Origin: Progne subis subis
Lineage: Eukaryota; Chordata; Aves; Passeriformes; Hirundinidae
NCBI GenBank assembly: GCA_022316685.1
Contig: JAKJHU010000056.1
Coordinates: 4,207,872 to 4,271,871 of the forward strand
Reading direction: 5' to 3'
DNA: 64,000 bases
The notes under the pieces are model-generated. The model searched no databases, was not told the origin of the DNA, and saw nothing but the letters and a program-made list of their open reading frames with translations. Every line of letters begins with the position of its first letter. Position 1 is the first letter of the stretch. This document shows positions 44,593-59,306 of the stretch, in pieces. Both the position numbers and the translations under genes were made by a program.

Positions 44593-47500
44593 GCATCATC
44601 CTGGCAGAACTCCTAGAGTGTGACTTCTCTCCCTGGTGAATGAAGCTTTTCCTGTGCCTGCATAAAACACATCCCTGTGAATGGTTGTGTGCCCTTTGCA
44701 GGCACAAAGCTGCACAAACCAGGCGAGGAAGGGTGTTTGGAGCAGCGTAGCCTCGGTGTCAAGCAGCAGGAGGGAGAATTTTCTGTACTGTGTGTAGCTG
44801 AGGTCATTTATCACATTGAAAGTGCCCCACAGGAGCAGATGAGGTGGCTGGTTCAGTCTCTCCTGGAAAGGAGGAGCCACTTCCAAACAAAGCAGCTGTG
44901 AAGATTTTTGGTGTCCAGAAAGCTCGTGGTGGGATGTAAATATCACTGTCAGTGTTGCTGCGGTGGGGGAGAATACAGAGTTCCTGCAAAATAAATTCTC
45001 AGGGAAAGCCTGAGGACAGAAGCTAAGCATGAGGGATGATTTGGGCCCTCACAGCAAAGAGGAAATAGTGGAATTGGTCTCTCAGCTGCCTTCTCAGGTG
45101 GATGGTGTAAAACAATGCCACTGCCTGCACACCCTGGAAGCTCAAGCTGATGTAGCAGAACAGACCTTTGCTTGGCTGTCCACGTGGGCGTTCCAGGGGA
45201 GATAAGCGATTATGGAAGAAGGAAATGGGTTTAATCTCAATTTAGGGTAGCTGAAATGTGCTTTAGTAAGACATTGACTCAGCTACATCCAGGAACACAT
45301 CTGTCAGCCCAAACCACTGAGCACTTGTGCTGCTGACCAGGAATTACCTGCTGTACTGATGCCTGGAAAACCTTTAGTCCATTTATGTCCCGTGGTGCTT
45401 GAGGACTTCTGATTGATTGAGTAAATCAAAGCTGGCTGGTTAACTCATTAAATAAATCATCTATTTGAAGAATTTCTCTCCTGTTTCATTTGCAGATTGG
45501 ATTGTGGCACAAACAGCATCACACTGATTTGACATTATTTCTCAGCTACTTCCTAGCCATAATTGTGTCTCAGTCAGCAGCGCTGACAGCTCATTTCCCA
45601 TGCTCAATAGCTGCAGTGCTGTCAGCAGGGAGCATTTCTGGCTGGTTCCTGACAGTCTCAGCCCCAGTGGAAGAGGAACTGATGTTTCACCCAGGCCAAG
45701 GTCAATATGGTGCCATAAGGAGCAGAGGCGAGGGATGAGTACAGGTTCCCCACTGTCTGCAGGGTAAAGAAACCCTGTGACAGCTCTGTCCTTTGAAGCA
45801 AAGTTTTTCAGGGTCTTGATTGCACCATGGAAATCCACCCTGGGCTTCTGAACCCAAATCAGCTGTTCACAGGCTGCAAAGCACAAACCCTTCATAAACC
45901 CCTTCTCCTGTGTCTGCACAGACCAGATTTATGGGTCACTCACTGCTGGAGAGCTGAGGACTAAAGCCAGTCCCTGCCCACTTCCCCTCCAGCCCTGACT
46001 CATTTCCAGGTGGAAAACCATCCTCCTTGCCATAATCCTCGAGGAGCAGTGAGCCACTCTTGGCATGGCCAAGGAGAAATTTGGTTTCTCATGGAAATCT
46101 TTGCACATATTCACTTAAACCAACTATTTCCAAATATTTATTCCGTTTATTCTTAAGTACTCCTGGCTCATGAGCATTCCTGTGAGCCGTCACTGCCTGA
46201 AATAACCATGCAAAAGGTAACAACACAACCTACTTTATAAAAATGCACATTTGTTCAAGTCTTTGACTCTACAGAATTTTTTCTAGATTTTTTTTTTTTT
46301 CCCATCTAGAATTAAGATGGGATGGGAACAAAGCAGGTGAAAATGGAAAAAGAAAACCCATCCCCAAATTCACATTGTCTCCTGACTGTCGGTCCCACAC
46401 GTTGCTTTGCTCCTTTGTGAAAAGAGTATAAAAAGGTGTCCACTTAAATAACATTTCTTTGCCCTTTCTATCTGAAAAGGACCGTGGTTTTTATATATGG
46501 GGCACATGTTGGGTAAATCTGCCATCATTTGTGTACCATCTCTTGGAGGTTTTATATCTTGGAGCATCCAAATTGCGCTGGAATAAAGGTCATGATCCTT
46601 TCAATTCCATGTTCCCAATGGCACAGGGCAAAGTCTTCAGCTTATCAGTGGTTTTAACTTCCTTTGTGTACTTGTTGTTATATATTGTTATTTTAAAAGA
46701 AGAAAAAGTCACTCATAAAAGAATATTTCAATATTGATAGAACCTCAGGCACAGCTTTGTTGAGTTGGCTTCCGCCTGAGAATATTCAGTGCATTTTTTC
46801 AAGAATTATCTTGATGGATATTTCCCCCCCTTGGCTTAGCAGTCCTGAAATCAATGGGATCACAGAAGTGGAAGGCAAAACTTCAAGAGAATGCAGAGTA
46901 TCTGGCACCTTTGTTATGAACAGAGACTTGCCAGCCACGAAAGACTCTTTCTGAAATTCAAAGCATGTGGGTTTGCTGGCTAGTGGTGGTAGGAATATTG
47001 GAATATTGACTCTGCACTTCAGGATAAAAGCACAGAAGATAGAAGGGGAGCTAGTCTCCAGAATTACCCAGATTCTCTTGAAAATCTATTTAGTCTCTCC
47101 CAATATGGAGTTTCTATGGGTGGGACTGAATTTTGACTTGTGGGAGCACAAGAAAGGTAAAATAGAATCCTATGTTTTTGTGAGGAAAAAACCCTTAGGC
47201 TGAGTGTAGATCTGTAGGAGCTGAAAGCCCATCCTAACAAAAGCTTCTTGGAATCCAGATATTTTCTATCAACTCGCTATAAACTAATTTACTCTTTTTT
47301 AGGAGCTGGGACATGCTACTGATACATTGCTTTCCTCTCAACACACAAAGCGAACATTCCCAGAAATCTGCCTAAGCATTAATCAATCATTCAGTGGGAC
47401 AGGTGTATTTTCTAGTAATAATAGTAATTACCTCTAAAAGTCCTTGAAAGTCGGGTTGCTGCTTACCAGGAATAAACAGAAATAGGAGTTTTTTCCAAGT

Positions 47501-48745
47501 TATGAAGCCGGGCTGCTGCTGTGCTCATAGAACCAGCCAAGTTCTGCAAAGGTCTTTTATTGGTCAGAGCTCCCAAAAAAAATTACTTAACTGAGGATAT
47601 TTCTACAAGACACAGGAAAGGAGAAAGATGGCAGGTGTAGAAATATAATCCAGCCTTTGAAAAGTGGATCAACTGACAAAGAACCACTGCTAAACAGCTC
47701 ATGGCTCTTTAGATTTTGTTACTTGGGTAGAGAAATAACTTAGACTCTCTCATTCCTGATGGTCTTGGGAAAAAAATTACCAGTGTATCCAGAAATTAAC
47801 CCCAGAATGAGTTATGCAGCAACACCATAACCATATTTTCCTCCCTCTCAGGCACAAACACACAAATGTGGTCTGACACCTCCATCCTCTCACCCACTAA
47901 CCTGGTGTATATAAATACAGAAAATGGGTGCTCCAGAGCAGGGTGCAAAACCAGTCTAAACCTCACTCATCACCAGAAATATGTACTAAGCTTTCTTTAA
48001 TTCAAATTAAAGAAGCAAAGGAATGTTTTCAGGGGAGCTGCAGATACACCATGCCAGGTCTTTCCAGTGCAAATCCACAGTGTGCCTGAACAGAGCACAG
48101 CTCAGATTTATAGCCAAAAAGGGTTTCTTACACTCCAGGCTCAGGAAAACTCTGTTGAAGAAAGCAAATCTCTGTTACATCTGTGCCATTCAGTTCCTCA
48201 GTCTTTAGGATTCCTAGGGCAAAATAGATATAAACTTCCTCAATCATCCTCAAACCTAGACCTGGTTCTATACAGGGTACACAGTGAAAATCCCTAAACC
48301 TTAAATCCCAAACCCACCCTTCTCTTTCTTCGTTATATTGCCTGGTTTTAGTCACTCTGGTCCCTCCAAGGAGCACCATCATCCATCCCAGACACCATCC
48401 TACCAAGTGCTTTATACACACACACAGGAATGGGGGAAAGAAATGTCACCTCGGGTAAAAAAAAAACCCAGACCCAGTAACAAAAGCAATTGTTAAGAAC
48501 TACCCAAAAAAATCAACTTGTGAATAGACAGTGTTAAGACCCACAATAAAAAGAAATGTATGGTCCAGTCTAGGCCACTGGAAACCAGGGGAATTTTTTT
48601 TCATTGGTGTGCACTGAATACAAAGGTTCTGTTTCTGGCATGGTTTTGCTGCCTTGAAGACAGTGATAAAATTTTCTTTAACCTTTTGCTGGGCTCTCAG
48701 TTGGGCTGTGGTCATTGCTGTAAATAATACGTCATATAGATGTTA

Positions 48746-48764
48746 AAAAAAAAAAAAAAAAAAA
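48746..48764. repeat. Poly-A tract
   Basis: A pure run of about 19 A. Confidence 0.85.
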
Positions 48765-51700
48765 GACCTTTTATTGTGTAAGTCTTTTGGACATCTGAAA
48801 GCTCTAATCAGTGTTTATAATCTCTGGAAATGGATGGCAGAGGTAAATTAAACACAAATCTGAGTTACAGCAGAGCATCTTCCTTGGCTGTTCCACCAAC
48901 AGACTAAGTCCATTCCCAGAAAGAAGGGCAGGAGAGAGAAGTGAAAATGAGGGCTCCAGACTGGGGCTGTGCAGCCCCTGGAGCTCAGCTCTGCTGGAAA
49001 GCTTGGCCCAGTTTGTTGTGCAAAACCTCCTCCTACTCCCCAGTTATTTTCCATTCCATTCCAGCAACACTGAATTGCGATAATCCTTTCCATGGGGAGA
49101 AGAGGGAAAACATAAGAATTTTAAAAATACAGCCCTTGTGCCTTGTCTTTGTCTGAAAACTCCTCTAACTGGGTGGTCCTTTGGCTGGGCAGTGCCACAG
49201 CTTTGTGCCTTTCCTGCCAAAGACAGCTCTGTTTAGGAGCGTCCTGATGTCAGGTTGGGGGATATTGAGCAGAGGTTTGCACGTCACCGTGAATTGGAGC
49301 TTTTCTGGGCTCGCAGGCACTTTCAGGTGGCTGTGGGAGGAAATTTTTTTCCAGTGAGAAGTAAACACAGAGGTGTTGGCCTCTCTGGGAGATGGAAAGC
49401 AGTTAACTTTGGAGCTAATTATGGAGAGGCTGACAAATGTTGACAGCTGCATTGTCCTGGTGAACGGCCTGCCGCTGGTTCTGCCACGAAACAGGGAGCA
49501 AAGCCTCTCTCCTCCTCTCAGCAGGCTCATGGCACCAGGGAGGAAGAAGACAAGGATGTCAGGACATCTAATTATACACCAGGAACCTGCAAAATTGGAG
49601 CATTAGAAGTGTTAGTTAAAAATGATGCCCCGAGGTGCTGAAGTGGAGCAGCAGGAGAAGGAAGAGCACAGTGGTGGGAATGAGGAGCTGGAGAGGAGAT
49701 CTCCTGCTCGTCCTCATGTGAGGGGGTCTGGAGGGGCTTCTTTCCAGGGATGCACAAAACACATGTGCAGTTATATATCCACCAAAACCCTGCCGACATT
49801 GTAATTTGAAGTGTGTTTCCAAAAGCAGTTTTAAACCCAGTGTAAAGCCACTTCTGTCGAAAATATTGCCATATGGTCTGTCAGTCAGTCATCCTCTAGC
49901 CTGGAGAAAGCTGCTTTCCTATAAAAATTGGAATGGACATTTTCTCAGTTCCCAGCTGTGCCACAGACAGCACAGGGGAAGACCCCTCTTGAGTTACATT
50001 TTATTGCAGATTCACTTAAAATCTTCTGCAGGGAAAAGGAACTTGGCATATTGAGCTTTAGTCTGAAAATCATCTGGCCCATTAGTAAAAGTCATTCACA
50101 CCGACTTGGAGGAGCGCTTACTGAAATTCTACCTGCACCCTCACTAAGGGCAGTTGTGACAGGTGATGAGATGCACCTTGTCCCTGGAACTGGTGGGCAG
50201 CTCAAGACCAGAGGGAATGCCCACCAGGATCCAGCTGTGGCTGCAGCACAGCTGGGCTGTGCCAGTGCCCTGTACAGCCAGAACTGGGGCAGAAACGGCC
50301 CCGTGCAGGGATGCCCTGAGGAGCTGAGGGCAACAGATGTAGCTGCATTTCGTGGCTTCTCTCATTCATCTGCAGCGTCAAATATTCATTGTTCTGGTGG
50401 CCTGCAAGGCGCACTCCCTGTAAATTATTGGATATTAACTGGACAAGGAGAGTTGTTGTGCTGGGGGATGAGCTAACCATCAGACTCATTCTGGTTCAAT
50501 GTACTGAGAGCATCTGACAGCAGTGGGAAGGACAGAGAAACCTCAAACCTACCAAAATGGTAGCCTGGGGTGGAACCCCATTTCCAGGCCATTATTCACC
50601 TCTCAAGCAGCCTTGGGTCCAACTGAGCATCTCTGTGCACACTGGACACCTTTCCTCACCATCATCTTCCATCACACCTTCCACCACTGCCACAGAGCTG
50701 ATGGTGAGGCAAAGTATCTGATGGAGTTCTGAACCCACTCTAGACCTGCCCAAACTGGACAATTTTACAAACTTGTGGGGCCATTGCTTTCTTCCTGGCA
50801 TGAGTGATTACCTTGCAAATTGGTGGCATCACAAAGGCTAAAATTTGCTGACCTGCCCATAGAAAAAGCACTTTTCTTAGAGCAGTAGTTCCCAAAATGA
50901 AAAAGGGCTGGTATCATATATCTGGCTCCTGATTTTTTATGTGTCCACAGCTCCTAAACAAAATTAAGTATTAGGAGGTAAAACACCTCCATGTATTTCT
51001 CACAGCCACGTAGGAAAATAAAACAATTTTAGGGAGGACCACAGGGAAATCCTCTCTCTCAGTGGAGGAATCCTTTTATCTCTTCTCATGCTGTAACATT
51101 GCTTATCAATATGAAATCAAATAAATAAGAGAATTGGGGTTAAAAAAAAATTCAGAAGCAGCCATTGGCCTCAGACAGCACAGCTCTGCCTTGATCCTGC
51201 AGCTCGTGCCACCTTTCACCTTTGAAGCAGCGTGCCTGTTGTCCCCATGGAGACACCAGCACAACTCACCTTGTCTGATAGATGTCGGGCATTTTAAAGA
51301 GAAGATAATAGAGAATTCCAATCTGTTTGTTTTCCTGAGGGATTTCACACATTTTAGCATCTTCCAAGGATGCGGCCCAAGGTGCGCAGACAAACCAACC
51401 TGCCACCCCCGAAGAACTGATGCATCGTCAGTTACTGAAGTCTCATCCTCTCTGGTTCCACTTCATCACTTGAAGGATCACAGAATTTGCCCCATGCATT
51501 TCCAGAGGCAACTTTGAAAAGGCCAGCTGGCAAGGAAGGAGAAGAGAGAATGATTTTGTTTGAGTATAAGTCCTTGGAGAGTGGGATCTCCTGGGAAAAG
51601 AAAATACCAACCTGGAACAGGAAATGCTGCCTTCAGTACTTCTGTGAAGTGACTCCAGACACCTTGATCATGGTGTGCATTGTGCCCATCATTTTGCAGG

Positions 51701-53559
51701 GAGACACTGAAAAGCATTAGCTGGAAAACTGTACAGAGCTGAAAACCTGTGCAAAACCAGAAAAAAAGTTTCTGTGTAAAACTTGACATGCCAAGAGAGG
51801 ACAATAATGGGCTCTCTGCGTCTCTGGAAGAACTAGCAAATGGCAACACCGAAGGGAAGTGTGTGCCTGGGGGCTGGGGAGCCTTACCCTTTGGATGGAT
51901 TTAGGGACAGCTGCCAGGATTTTCTGTGTGGTTGATCCATTTTCAGGGCAGTGGCATAAATTCTGTGCTCTCTCAAAGAGCTCTCAAGCCCTGTGACCCA
52001 CACCCCATATCACACACGGCCCTCACGTGGGTCACACCTCGAGTGGCTCTGTTCCTGTGCTTCCCAGGGAGGGATCGCTCTTCCCCACAGCAGAAGGACT
52101 CCAAGCATCAAGACTATTTTCAACAGACTCAGTCACTACTGTTTGAGAGTTATTGATACCGTTGCTCAAGTGATGTGCATCTCCCACAGGAGTTTTGCTG
52201 CTTACAGTCATTTGTTTCCCAACTCTGCACACACACTGCATCCACACACAGGCAAGAGCAGTCACCAGGATGTGCCAAGCTTCAGGAAGGTGAGACACAG
52301 CACATGCTCGTGCTCTGACCAGGTAGCAGAAGGACTCGTTCCAGCGATCTCAGAGTTCCAGAGTAAAAATAAAATTGCCATTATGCATGAAAGGACAGAG
52401 GATGAGAAATCGCAATAGAAATTGCCTATTCTAATGAGAAAAGGGTTGTATGGGGATGAGCAAGGAAAGGTATTTCAAAGGAAGGAAAACAATACCTTGT
52501 GCAAATTGCATGAGGCTGCTGTTTGCTTAGAGGGAGCAGAGGCCAAGGCCTCACAGTTTAATCAGAGAAATTGGTTAGGAAATGACCAGGGGAACATAAT
52601 TCATTGTTCAAATGTCAAGCTGCTGATATCTAGAGAGAGAAGAGTGTGCATTTAGCAGCAGCAGTAGTACACACCTCAAAAGAATATAAGAGAAACCAGA
52701 AAATTCATCACAGATCTGCCATGACTCAGATATCCCCTGTGCTCGGGCTGAAGGTGCACAGGAGAGGAAGATTCATATTACATTTCCCAGGAAAGTGGTG
52801 TGATGGGCAAATACTGAGTGTGATATAAGCCTGACAGAAGAGAAAACAAAGCTTTTCCCAGCCATTGTGCTGTGCATGATCTCAGCACAGCAATAAAAAA
52901 AAGAGATGCTTCTGTAGTAAAAGGAGATATTGAATTGGGGCAGCCATGGGCAGACAGGAGGATTCAATCTAAAGGGTCAGGGGAATACGGCTAAAGTAGT
53001 TTATTTTGCAGGCAACAATAGATTAAGACAGATTTGCAGGGGAAAAAAATGCTATTGAAAGCATCTTTTCTTTAAAAGAACAGCTTTTAGGTAGAAAACA
53101 AACACAGCTAAGGGAATAGTGGGAAAATGTGCTGTGTCAAAAATAAACGTGTTTGTTGTGATGTTTCTAGAGGAAAGTAGAAGAGAAGGGGAATTACTGC
53201 AGCAGAATTGCACACAAGGTTTGTTGGAACATTTTTGGGTAAGAAGAGACTTCTTGTATGTCCTTCTTCATGCCTTTTGGTACAAACTCCTCGTTTTATA
53301 TTACTGTCTAAAAGCCACATGTTGATCACTGGAATCTTGTTCACATCAGGGGGTGGTGAAGTCAAAGTACAAAACTAAAGTGTCAGAGGTGGGGTACAAA
53401 TCTTGGATTTGGAGGCTTTTAATTTTTCCTTTGAATCAGTGTTAAGTGGTGGACAAACCCATCTTTGTTCTGTTTTGTCAGACCTGCCACAGCCAGCCTA
53501 AATTGCTTTGAGTATTTATGACTTGAACCTCAGGAAGTCAATCCAGGTCAGTAACTAGG

Positions 53560-54085
53560 ATTACAAATTCAGGCCAGTAGACATGAGTTAACTGAAAAAT
53601 TGCAAAAGCACTGTGTGCCACTAGGTGTCCAAGCAATGAAATGGCACATGAAAGTGTGTGGAGATTAACATAAAGTAATGTACAAGAAAATAATCCTAGT
53701 TTTGCTTGTATAATGATGGGCTATGAGCCCAGGAGGAAAATCCTGGGTTTATAATATGAGGTCATGTGAGAATATCAGCTTGGTACAAAGAGCACATTGA
53801 TAAGAAAAGGTTAGAGAAGGAGCAAAGAACACAAACAAGCTATGCCAGTACATCAAAAACAGATCTGATCCTCTGGCACTACTGAAAATTAGTATCACAT
53901 AAATTTATTATTGTAGAAATAGAAGAATTAAAGGAAAGAGTGATGGGATGATCAAATATATAGTAAGATTCCTGTAGAAAAGGTTTTTTTAATAGAAAAG
54001 GACTCCTCAGTCAGGGTGAGAAATGACTGAGAGGGTTTAGGACCATCATCTCAAATATAATGAGCAATATTCATTAGGGTCATTA
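53560..54085 (+). mobile_element. Ancient CR1-clade LINE remnant
   Basis: Strongly decayed sense-strand similarity to the late ORF2 part of old CR1/L3-type elements. Examples are AAAGTAATGTACAAGAAAAT with AATCCTAGTTTTGCTTG and ATGATGGGCTATGAGC, then AGAGGGTTTAGGACCATCA further on. No reading frame survives. The age and subfamily assignment is approximate. Confidence 0.55.
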
Positions 54086-54612
54086 TCTCTGGTGCAGCAG
54101 TTCCACGAGGCACAAGTAACTGGAGTCTAGGACAGCATCCTGGGGGAGCCTCAGTGCAGTTCCTGAGGTGTTCACAATTGGCCTCTGCTGGAGCTAAATT
54201 TCTGGGCTGGGTGTTATAACCTAACTCAGCTTCCCTTACATCTTTAGGATCCTTAGGACATGAATAGATATTCTTATTTCACACAACATCAAGCAGCATT
54301 AACACTTATCTCCCCTAATGCCTTCTGCAGAAACCACACGGCTCCTCTCCCTCCTCTTTGTTATGACCAACAGTCTGAAGGGCTCCCAAATACCCTGATT
54401 TTTCTATTACTTCCAGGTGGAAGGTGATTACCTGGGTGTCACAATGTGAGCAAACTCCAGCAAATGCCTGTGGCACAGCAGATTCCAAGCACCTGTCTCC
54501 TTGCTCCTTCTCATATGCCACCCCCCAACTTTCTCTAGAAGGTTCATCCACACTGGGAAACACTGACATTCCAAACCCACCCTGGATGTGTCCCTGTGTC
54601 ACCTGCTCCAGG
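54086..54612. other. Gene-free sequence
   Basis: No supported exon. The 186-codon minus-strand frame at 54315-54875 crosses a CR1 fragment and looks fortuitous. Confidence 0.5.
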
Positions 54613-54614
54613 TG

Positions 54615-54702
54615 ACCCTGCCTTGGCAGGGGCGTCAGAGTGGGTGGTCTCCAGAGATCCTTTCCAACCTCAAAAATTCTCTGATTCTGTGATTCTGTGA
54701 CA
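54615..54702 (+). mobile_element. CR1 LINE fragment, 3' end with octamer tail
   Basis: GGTGGTCTCCAGAGATCC, then TTTCCAACCTCAAAAATTC and three ATTCTGTG-type octamers ending near 54701. Confidence 0.8.
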
Positions 54703-56485
54703 TAGCCCAGCCTGTTCTGTAATACAGATTTATACAGGGTACAGAACAACTGGTTGGACCCAAACAGCTCAGCACTGTGGTTTTGTTTGACCCAGAGGCT
54801 ACAAAAATGAGAGCTGCTCTGCTCGCTGACGATAATTTTGTTTGGATCCTGTAAACCAAGGCACATGGAGCTCACAGTTCAGCCTGCAGTGAAAAGGCAG
54901 CAGCTCTCCTCCTGCTACTCTCAGAATGTACTTGCATATTGTACACACTGCTCTGATCAGCCTTTTATTCATGCATACAAATATTCAATCATCTTTTCAC
55001 CCTTCAAGCTTTCAGGTCAATGGAGGAAAAAAGTCAGTCAGTAAATTCACGAATTAATTTAATTTATGCACCCTGAAGATGAAGAATAGAGGAATGTAGC
55101 AGGTTCTGAGCAGGAATGAAAATTCAGAGAGGAAGATGACAGCAAAGCATTTGAGATGTACACAGTTTTGTATTTATGGCCACCCAAGATGAAGATGTAG
55201 GTAAGTTCTGAATAGGAACTGCTGGAAGTTGCTCCATGCAGCTGCTGGGGGCTGATAAAATGGTGACATGAGTCACACCAGAAAACATTTCATACATAAA
55301 ACCCAGAGAACTTTCATTTCCCTTGTCTCTCAAAGGCCTCAGTGCCCTGCCTGAAATCCCCTCTGGAAGGGCACAGGACTCCTGTAGGACCTGTGTTCCA
55401 TCTGCCATTTCTGGCCTTGAGCACTTCCAGGGATGGGGATGCTCAATCAAGCTGGAAGGACACTGCAAACCTGTGCCTTAGCATTCAAAGCAAACAATTA
55501 GTGGCCTGTTTACTGGAAAGAGGACAATGTGCCCAAGAGTTCCTGTCTCCAACTGTAAACAAACAATTATTAAAATGTTCTCAAGGATTTGAATAGTAAT
55601 TAAAAGATGAGTGATTGTCACAAGCTGCAGCCCGGCTGCTTTCCAAATGTGTGTGGGGAAGCTCCTTGGCTGGGATGTGGCTGTGACTGCAAATTATCAT
55701 CTCTGAGGTTAAAGATACAACAGGATTCCCACACATTGCTCTCTGAGGCAGCTGCACCTTTCCATGCACGGGGAACGGAGCTGCCACGTGACAGACGCTG
55801 CACTTGGACTCGTGCAGAGGGGACAGCACCAGACTGTGAACAGTGTCTGGGTCCAGAGTGAAAAAGGGGTGTAGATGGACCTGCCAAACCAAGCATGGTG
55901 GGAATGGAGTGCCTTTTCCCATGTCCTTTCTTGCAGATCCTACTGATTAAATGCGTAATTCCACACTGAGAGAATGAATATAAAGTTTTCTTAGGGAGGA
56001 AAGAGTTGTGGGGAGTAGCAAGGTATGTGCAGTTCCAGAAGTTGTCCATTGACAACAGCCAAGTTAACAAGAAAGTCCATTTTTAAAACACTGGAAAAGT
56101 CCTCTGCTTTTTCTTAAATGGAATCTGTTGTGTCTTTAGTCAAGCAAATGCAAGCTAATCCCTCGGCTCATTTGTAAGGAAAATAGTGATATAAATGGAT
56201 AAAGCTCTCAAGATAGCTGCTAGCAATCATGTTCCAAGCCAGTTTTCTGCTTTATGAACACTCTGAAGCTAATCAGCATTTTTCTAAATGATCTCTGCAT
56301 ACCACTTGATTTTTCTGCCCCAAAATACTTACTCAGAAACATTTATGCTGGTCACACATCTTGTCACTTACTTATACTTAGCAATTAAAATGGTATTTTG
56401 TAGAAATAGCTTCATGAGCTGCAGCTCCCAAAGACGAGTGACCTTCTCCCTGACCAGGGGTTTCCCTTACATCCAAAGCTGAAGG
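54703..56485. other. Gene-free sequence
   Basis: No supported exon and no repeat recognised. Confidence 0.5.
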
Positions 56486-57251
56486 TGTCTGTGTGTGAGG
56501 CTGTCTTGTGTTCAATACAGGATGTATTCTACTTCCCATCTGTTGAAACCGGTTGGTGAGGTGTTTCCTTCCTCATGGCTCAGGAAGGGGGTGAGTGTCC
56601 TTCTGTTCATGGGCCACCTGTTAAACCAGGTGGGGCAGTGTTCTTTATCCCTTCCAGGACCCATCCTCCCTCCAGGGGATATCTGCTGTTAATGGGCCAT
56701 CGAGGCTCACTGCACGGCTGATACAATTACATCATCCCATGGGGAGATGCTCCACCCAGTGGGAGGAGCCCAGCATTCCTACCTGGATAACACCTGAGAT
56801 TGGGAACACCAGGACAGCCTGTGTGCACTGAATTCCCAGAGGAAGACCAGATCCATCGCACCACCACTGGACCTTCAGAGGAAAATGACACCCCTCTACA
56901 GGATCATTGCTCCAACAGAACCACGTCTGTCACTGCAGGAGGATTTGATTGGACTGCTCCCAACACCCTGACCAACAGGGTGTCAGGCTGTATTCTGACT
57001 CTGTCAGTGTTTCTAGGATTTTTTTGTTGTTGTTGTGTGCTTGGGTTTTTGGTTTTTGGTTTTTTTTTTTACTACATCTGTACATCTGTATTTTTAATAT
57101 TTTTAGTAAAAGAACTGTTATTCCTATTCCCATATCTTTGCCTGAAAGCCCCTTAATTACAAAGTTATAATAATTTGGAGGCAGGGGGTTTACATTCTCC
57201 ATTCCAAAGGAAGCTTTCCCTGGAAGACAACTGTCTTTACAAAAAAAGACA
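56486..57251 (+). mobile_element. Solo LTR of a songbird-type endogenous retrovirus
   Basis: A block of about 766 bp that I recognise as an avian LTR. It includes CAATACAGGATGTATTCTAC near the start and AGGGTGTCAGGCTGTATTC in the middle. Further on it has TAGTAAAAGAACTGTTATTC, then CCCATATCTTTGCCTGAAAG, and an AAAGACA end. The 5' boundary is uncertain by tens of bases and no clear target duplication was found. No internal retroviral sequence follows. Confidence 0.7.
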
Positions 57252-57821
57252 GAGGTGAAGGATGGAAGCAGGTTGGAAGATGGGTGCCAGGTCGATGCTG
57301 CTGCAGCGGGTGGAAGAGGGCAGCAGATGGCCAAGAGCTGAGCAGGTGGAGCTTCACAAAGACCCTGATATTGCAGACAAAATGAGGGGCTTGAGTTTGT
57401 TTTCCTGGAATCCAGAATAAGATCTGCAGGTGGCTCTGCAAAGATACACCGGTGATGTTCCTGCCCTTTGGGGCACATCAGGCATGGGCTGCCACAAACT
57501 GTGAGCTTCTATTAAATTTCACCAGGATTTAAACTTCCTGTTGCATTGCCTTCCCCAGCCATTTTTATAGAAGCCGGCAGTAAATTCAGCACCTCTCTGT
57601 TTCCTGACAATGAGCCATATTTAAGGAGGAAAACACAACACTGGTTGCTCAGTTGATTCTTCCTTGGCTTCACAATGATAAATAGCACCCAGCTTTCAGT
57701 GTAAGTCTTCATTTCCTAGACTTTTTCCATAAGCTGTTCCACCAGCACTTGGTTTTGGCATGAAGCTTCTTTTGAGTCCCAAGTCAAGATGCTCCCCAGG
57801 ACACACTGAAATGAACATTGA

Positions 57822-57850
57822 CAAAACAAACAAACAAACAAAAACAAACA
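57822..57850. repeat. (CAAA)n microsatellite
   Basis: Repeated CAAA units with one longer A run. Confidence 0.85.
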
Positions 57851-59213
57851 CTAAAAACCCCACCCTATTCCAGGTTTTTTTTTTTCCTATGACCTCATAC
57901 CTCATACCAGTCCTTCTATATCTCAGTCTTCTATGGGGCTTTTGGGCAAGCCTCTTATCCTGAAGTATTTTTTAAAACATTATCCTGTATTGTTATTTTG
58001 ATGCATTTTACAAGCTGTTCGCCAAACTCTTTTTAGCCATCTCTTATTTTTAAGCAAGCAGAGTTTCAACTGACCACCATGTAGAGAGAGGTAAGGCTTC
58101 CAGGTCCTTGTAGGGTGCCTACAGAAGTCACCTCTAAACATGCATCTACTGTTGCTTCCAGAATGGTCTGTGATCTCAGGAGAGCAAGACTGAGCCACAA
58201 AGACTACAGAAATAGTAGGTGGTTTCTGGAAAAACAACAACAACACAGAGACTGTTAAAGCTATGGGCCCTCTGCTTTATCAGAGATGTTGATAATTTTT
58301 AGTTGAATTTTAGTTTGAACAATATATTTTTTTTTCATACCTCCATGTGAAAAAAATAAATATTTAACCTATATCTGCACTCAGCACAGGACTATTGCTT
58401 ATCTGGAGTCTGTCTGAGGGCAATGACTCCATTAAATAGCACCTTTTGCTAATGAATTAAAATACTGAAAAGGGTTAGGGACATTTAAGCTATTTTCCAA
58501 GAAACTTGCAAGGAGGAAAATCATGTAGGCTGTGATAATTCCATAGGAATCAGACAGGAATGGATTCAAAAAGCTCTAGAATAGGCAAGATATGGAAATA
58601 AGATTGAAATTTGCTGTTAGCTCAATTTAAGAAAAGTGTTTGTGAATATAACTGAAGCATTTGCTATTTAAATCTTCCCGCTGACAGTAGAAGTTATAAT
58701 TTTCACAGAATTTGTTCAACCCCATTATTTCCCCATTTTTTCAGCTTCAATTCTGTTTCTCATCTGAATGAGATGCACCCCCACAAACTGAAATTAATGA
58801 AAGCCTGTATAACCCCCTGCAAATGACATCCATCAGAAGGTGCTTCCCACTGAGTTCACTTCAAGCAAATCCTTCCCAAGTATTTCTGTGACACCACAGA
58901 AGTCTCACAAGCTCTATGAGCCACAAAAATAACTGATTTAATTTATGCATTCAACTTATTTTCATTAAACTTATTATTATATTTTACTCACTGAAGCAGA
59001 GAAGGATCAAGTAGATGTATAAGAATAAGTGAAACAATTGGTTACTTATTTATGCTTACAGCCTATGACAGTTAAATATTGGACTTTTTTCCTGCATTAA
59101 AAAGTTGTAACTTCTGACAAAAAAAAAGCTGTAACTTCTTTTTTTTTTTAATTCATAAAGCAGATGAATTTTCAAATTTTCTATCTAGATAGAAAATACT
59201 AAAAAATTAGGTG

Positions 59214-59306
59214 CAAACAAACAGAAAACAACAACAACAACAACAAACCTCACAAAAACAAACAACCCCCCCAAAAACAATAACAACATAAAAAAAAAAA
59301 AAACCC
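59214..59306. repeat. (CAA)n and A-rich low-complexity tract
   Basis: CAA trinucleotides, CAAA units, a short C run and a terminal poly-A block. Confidence 0.85.

Larger units (their letters stand above)
43426..53555. other. 10 kb without recognised genes
   Basis: I found no exon with splice context and no protein homology. It contains a (GGT)n trinucleotide repeat, T runs near 46288 and A runs near 48746. Open frames longer than 120 codons (for example 49928-50476 +, 44596-45030 -, 51478-51849 -) overlap open frames on the opposite strand and lack domains. Confidence 0.5.
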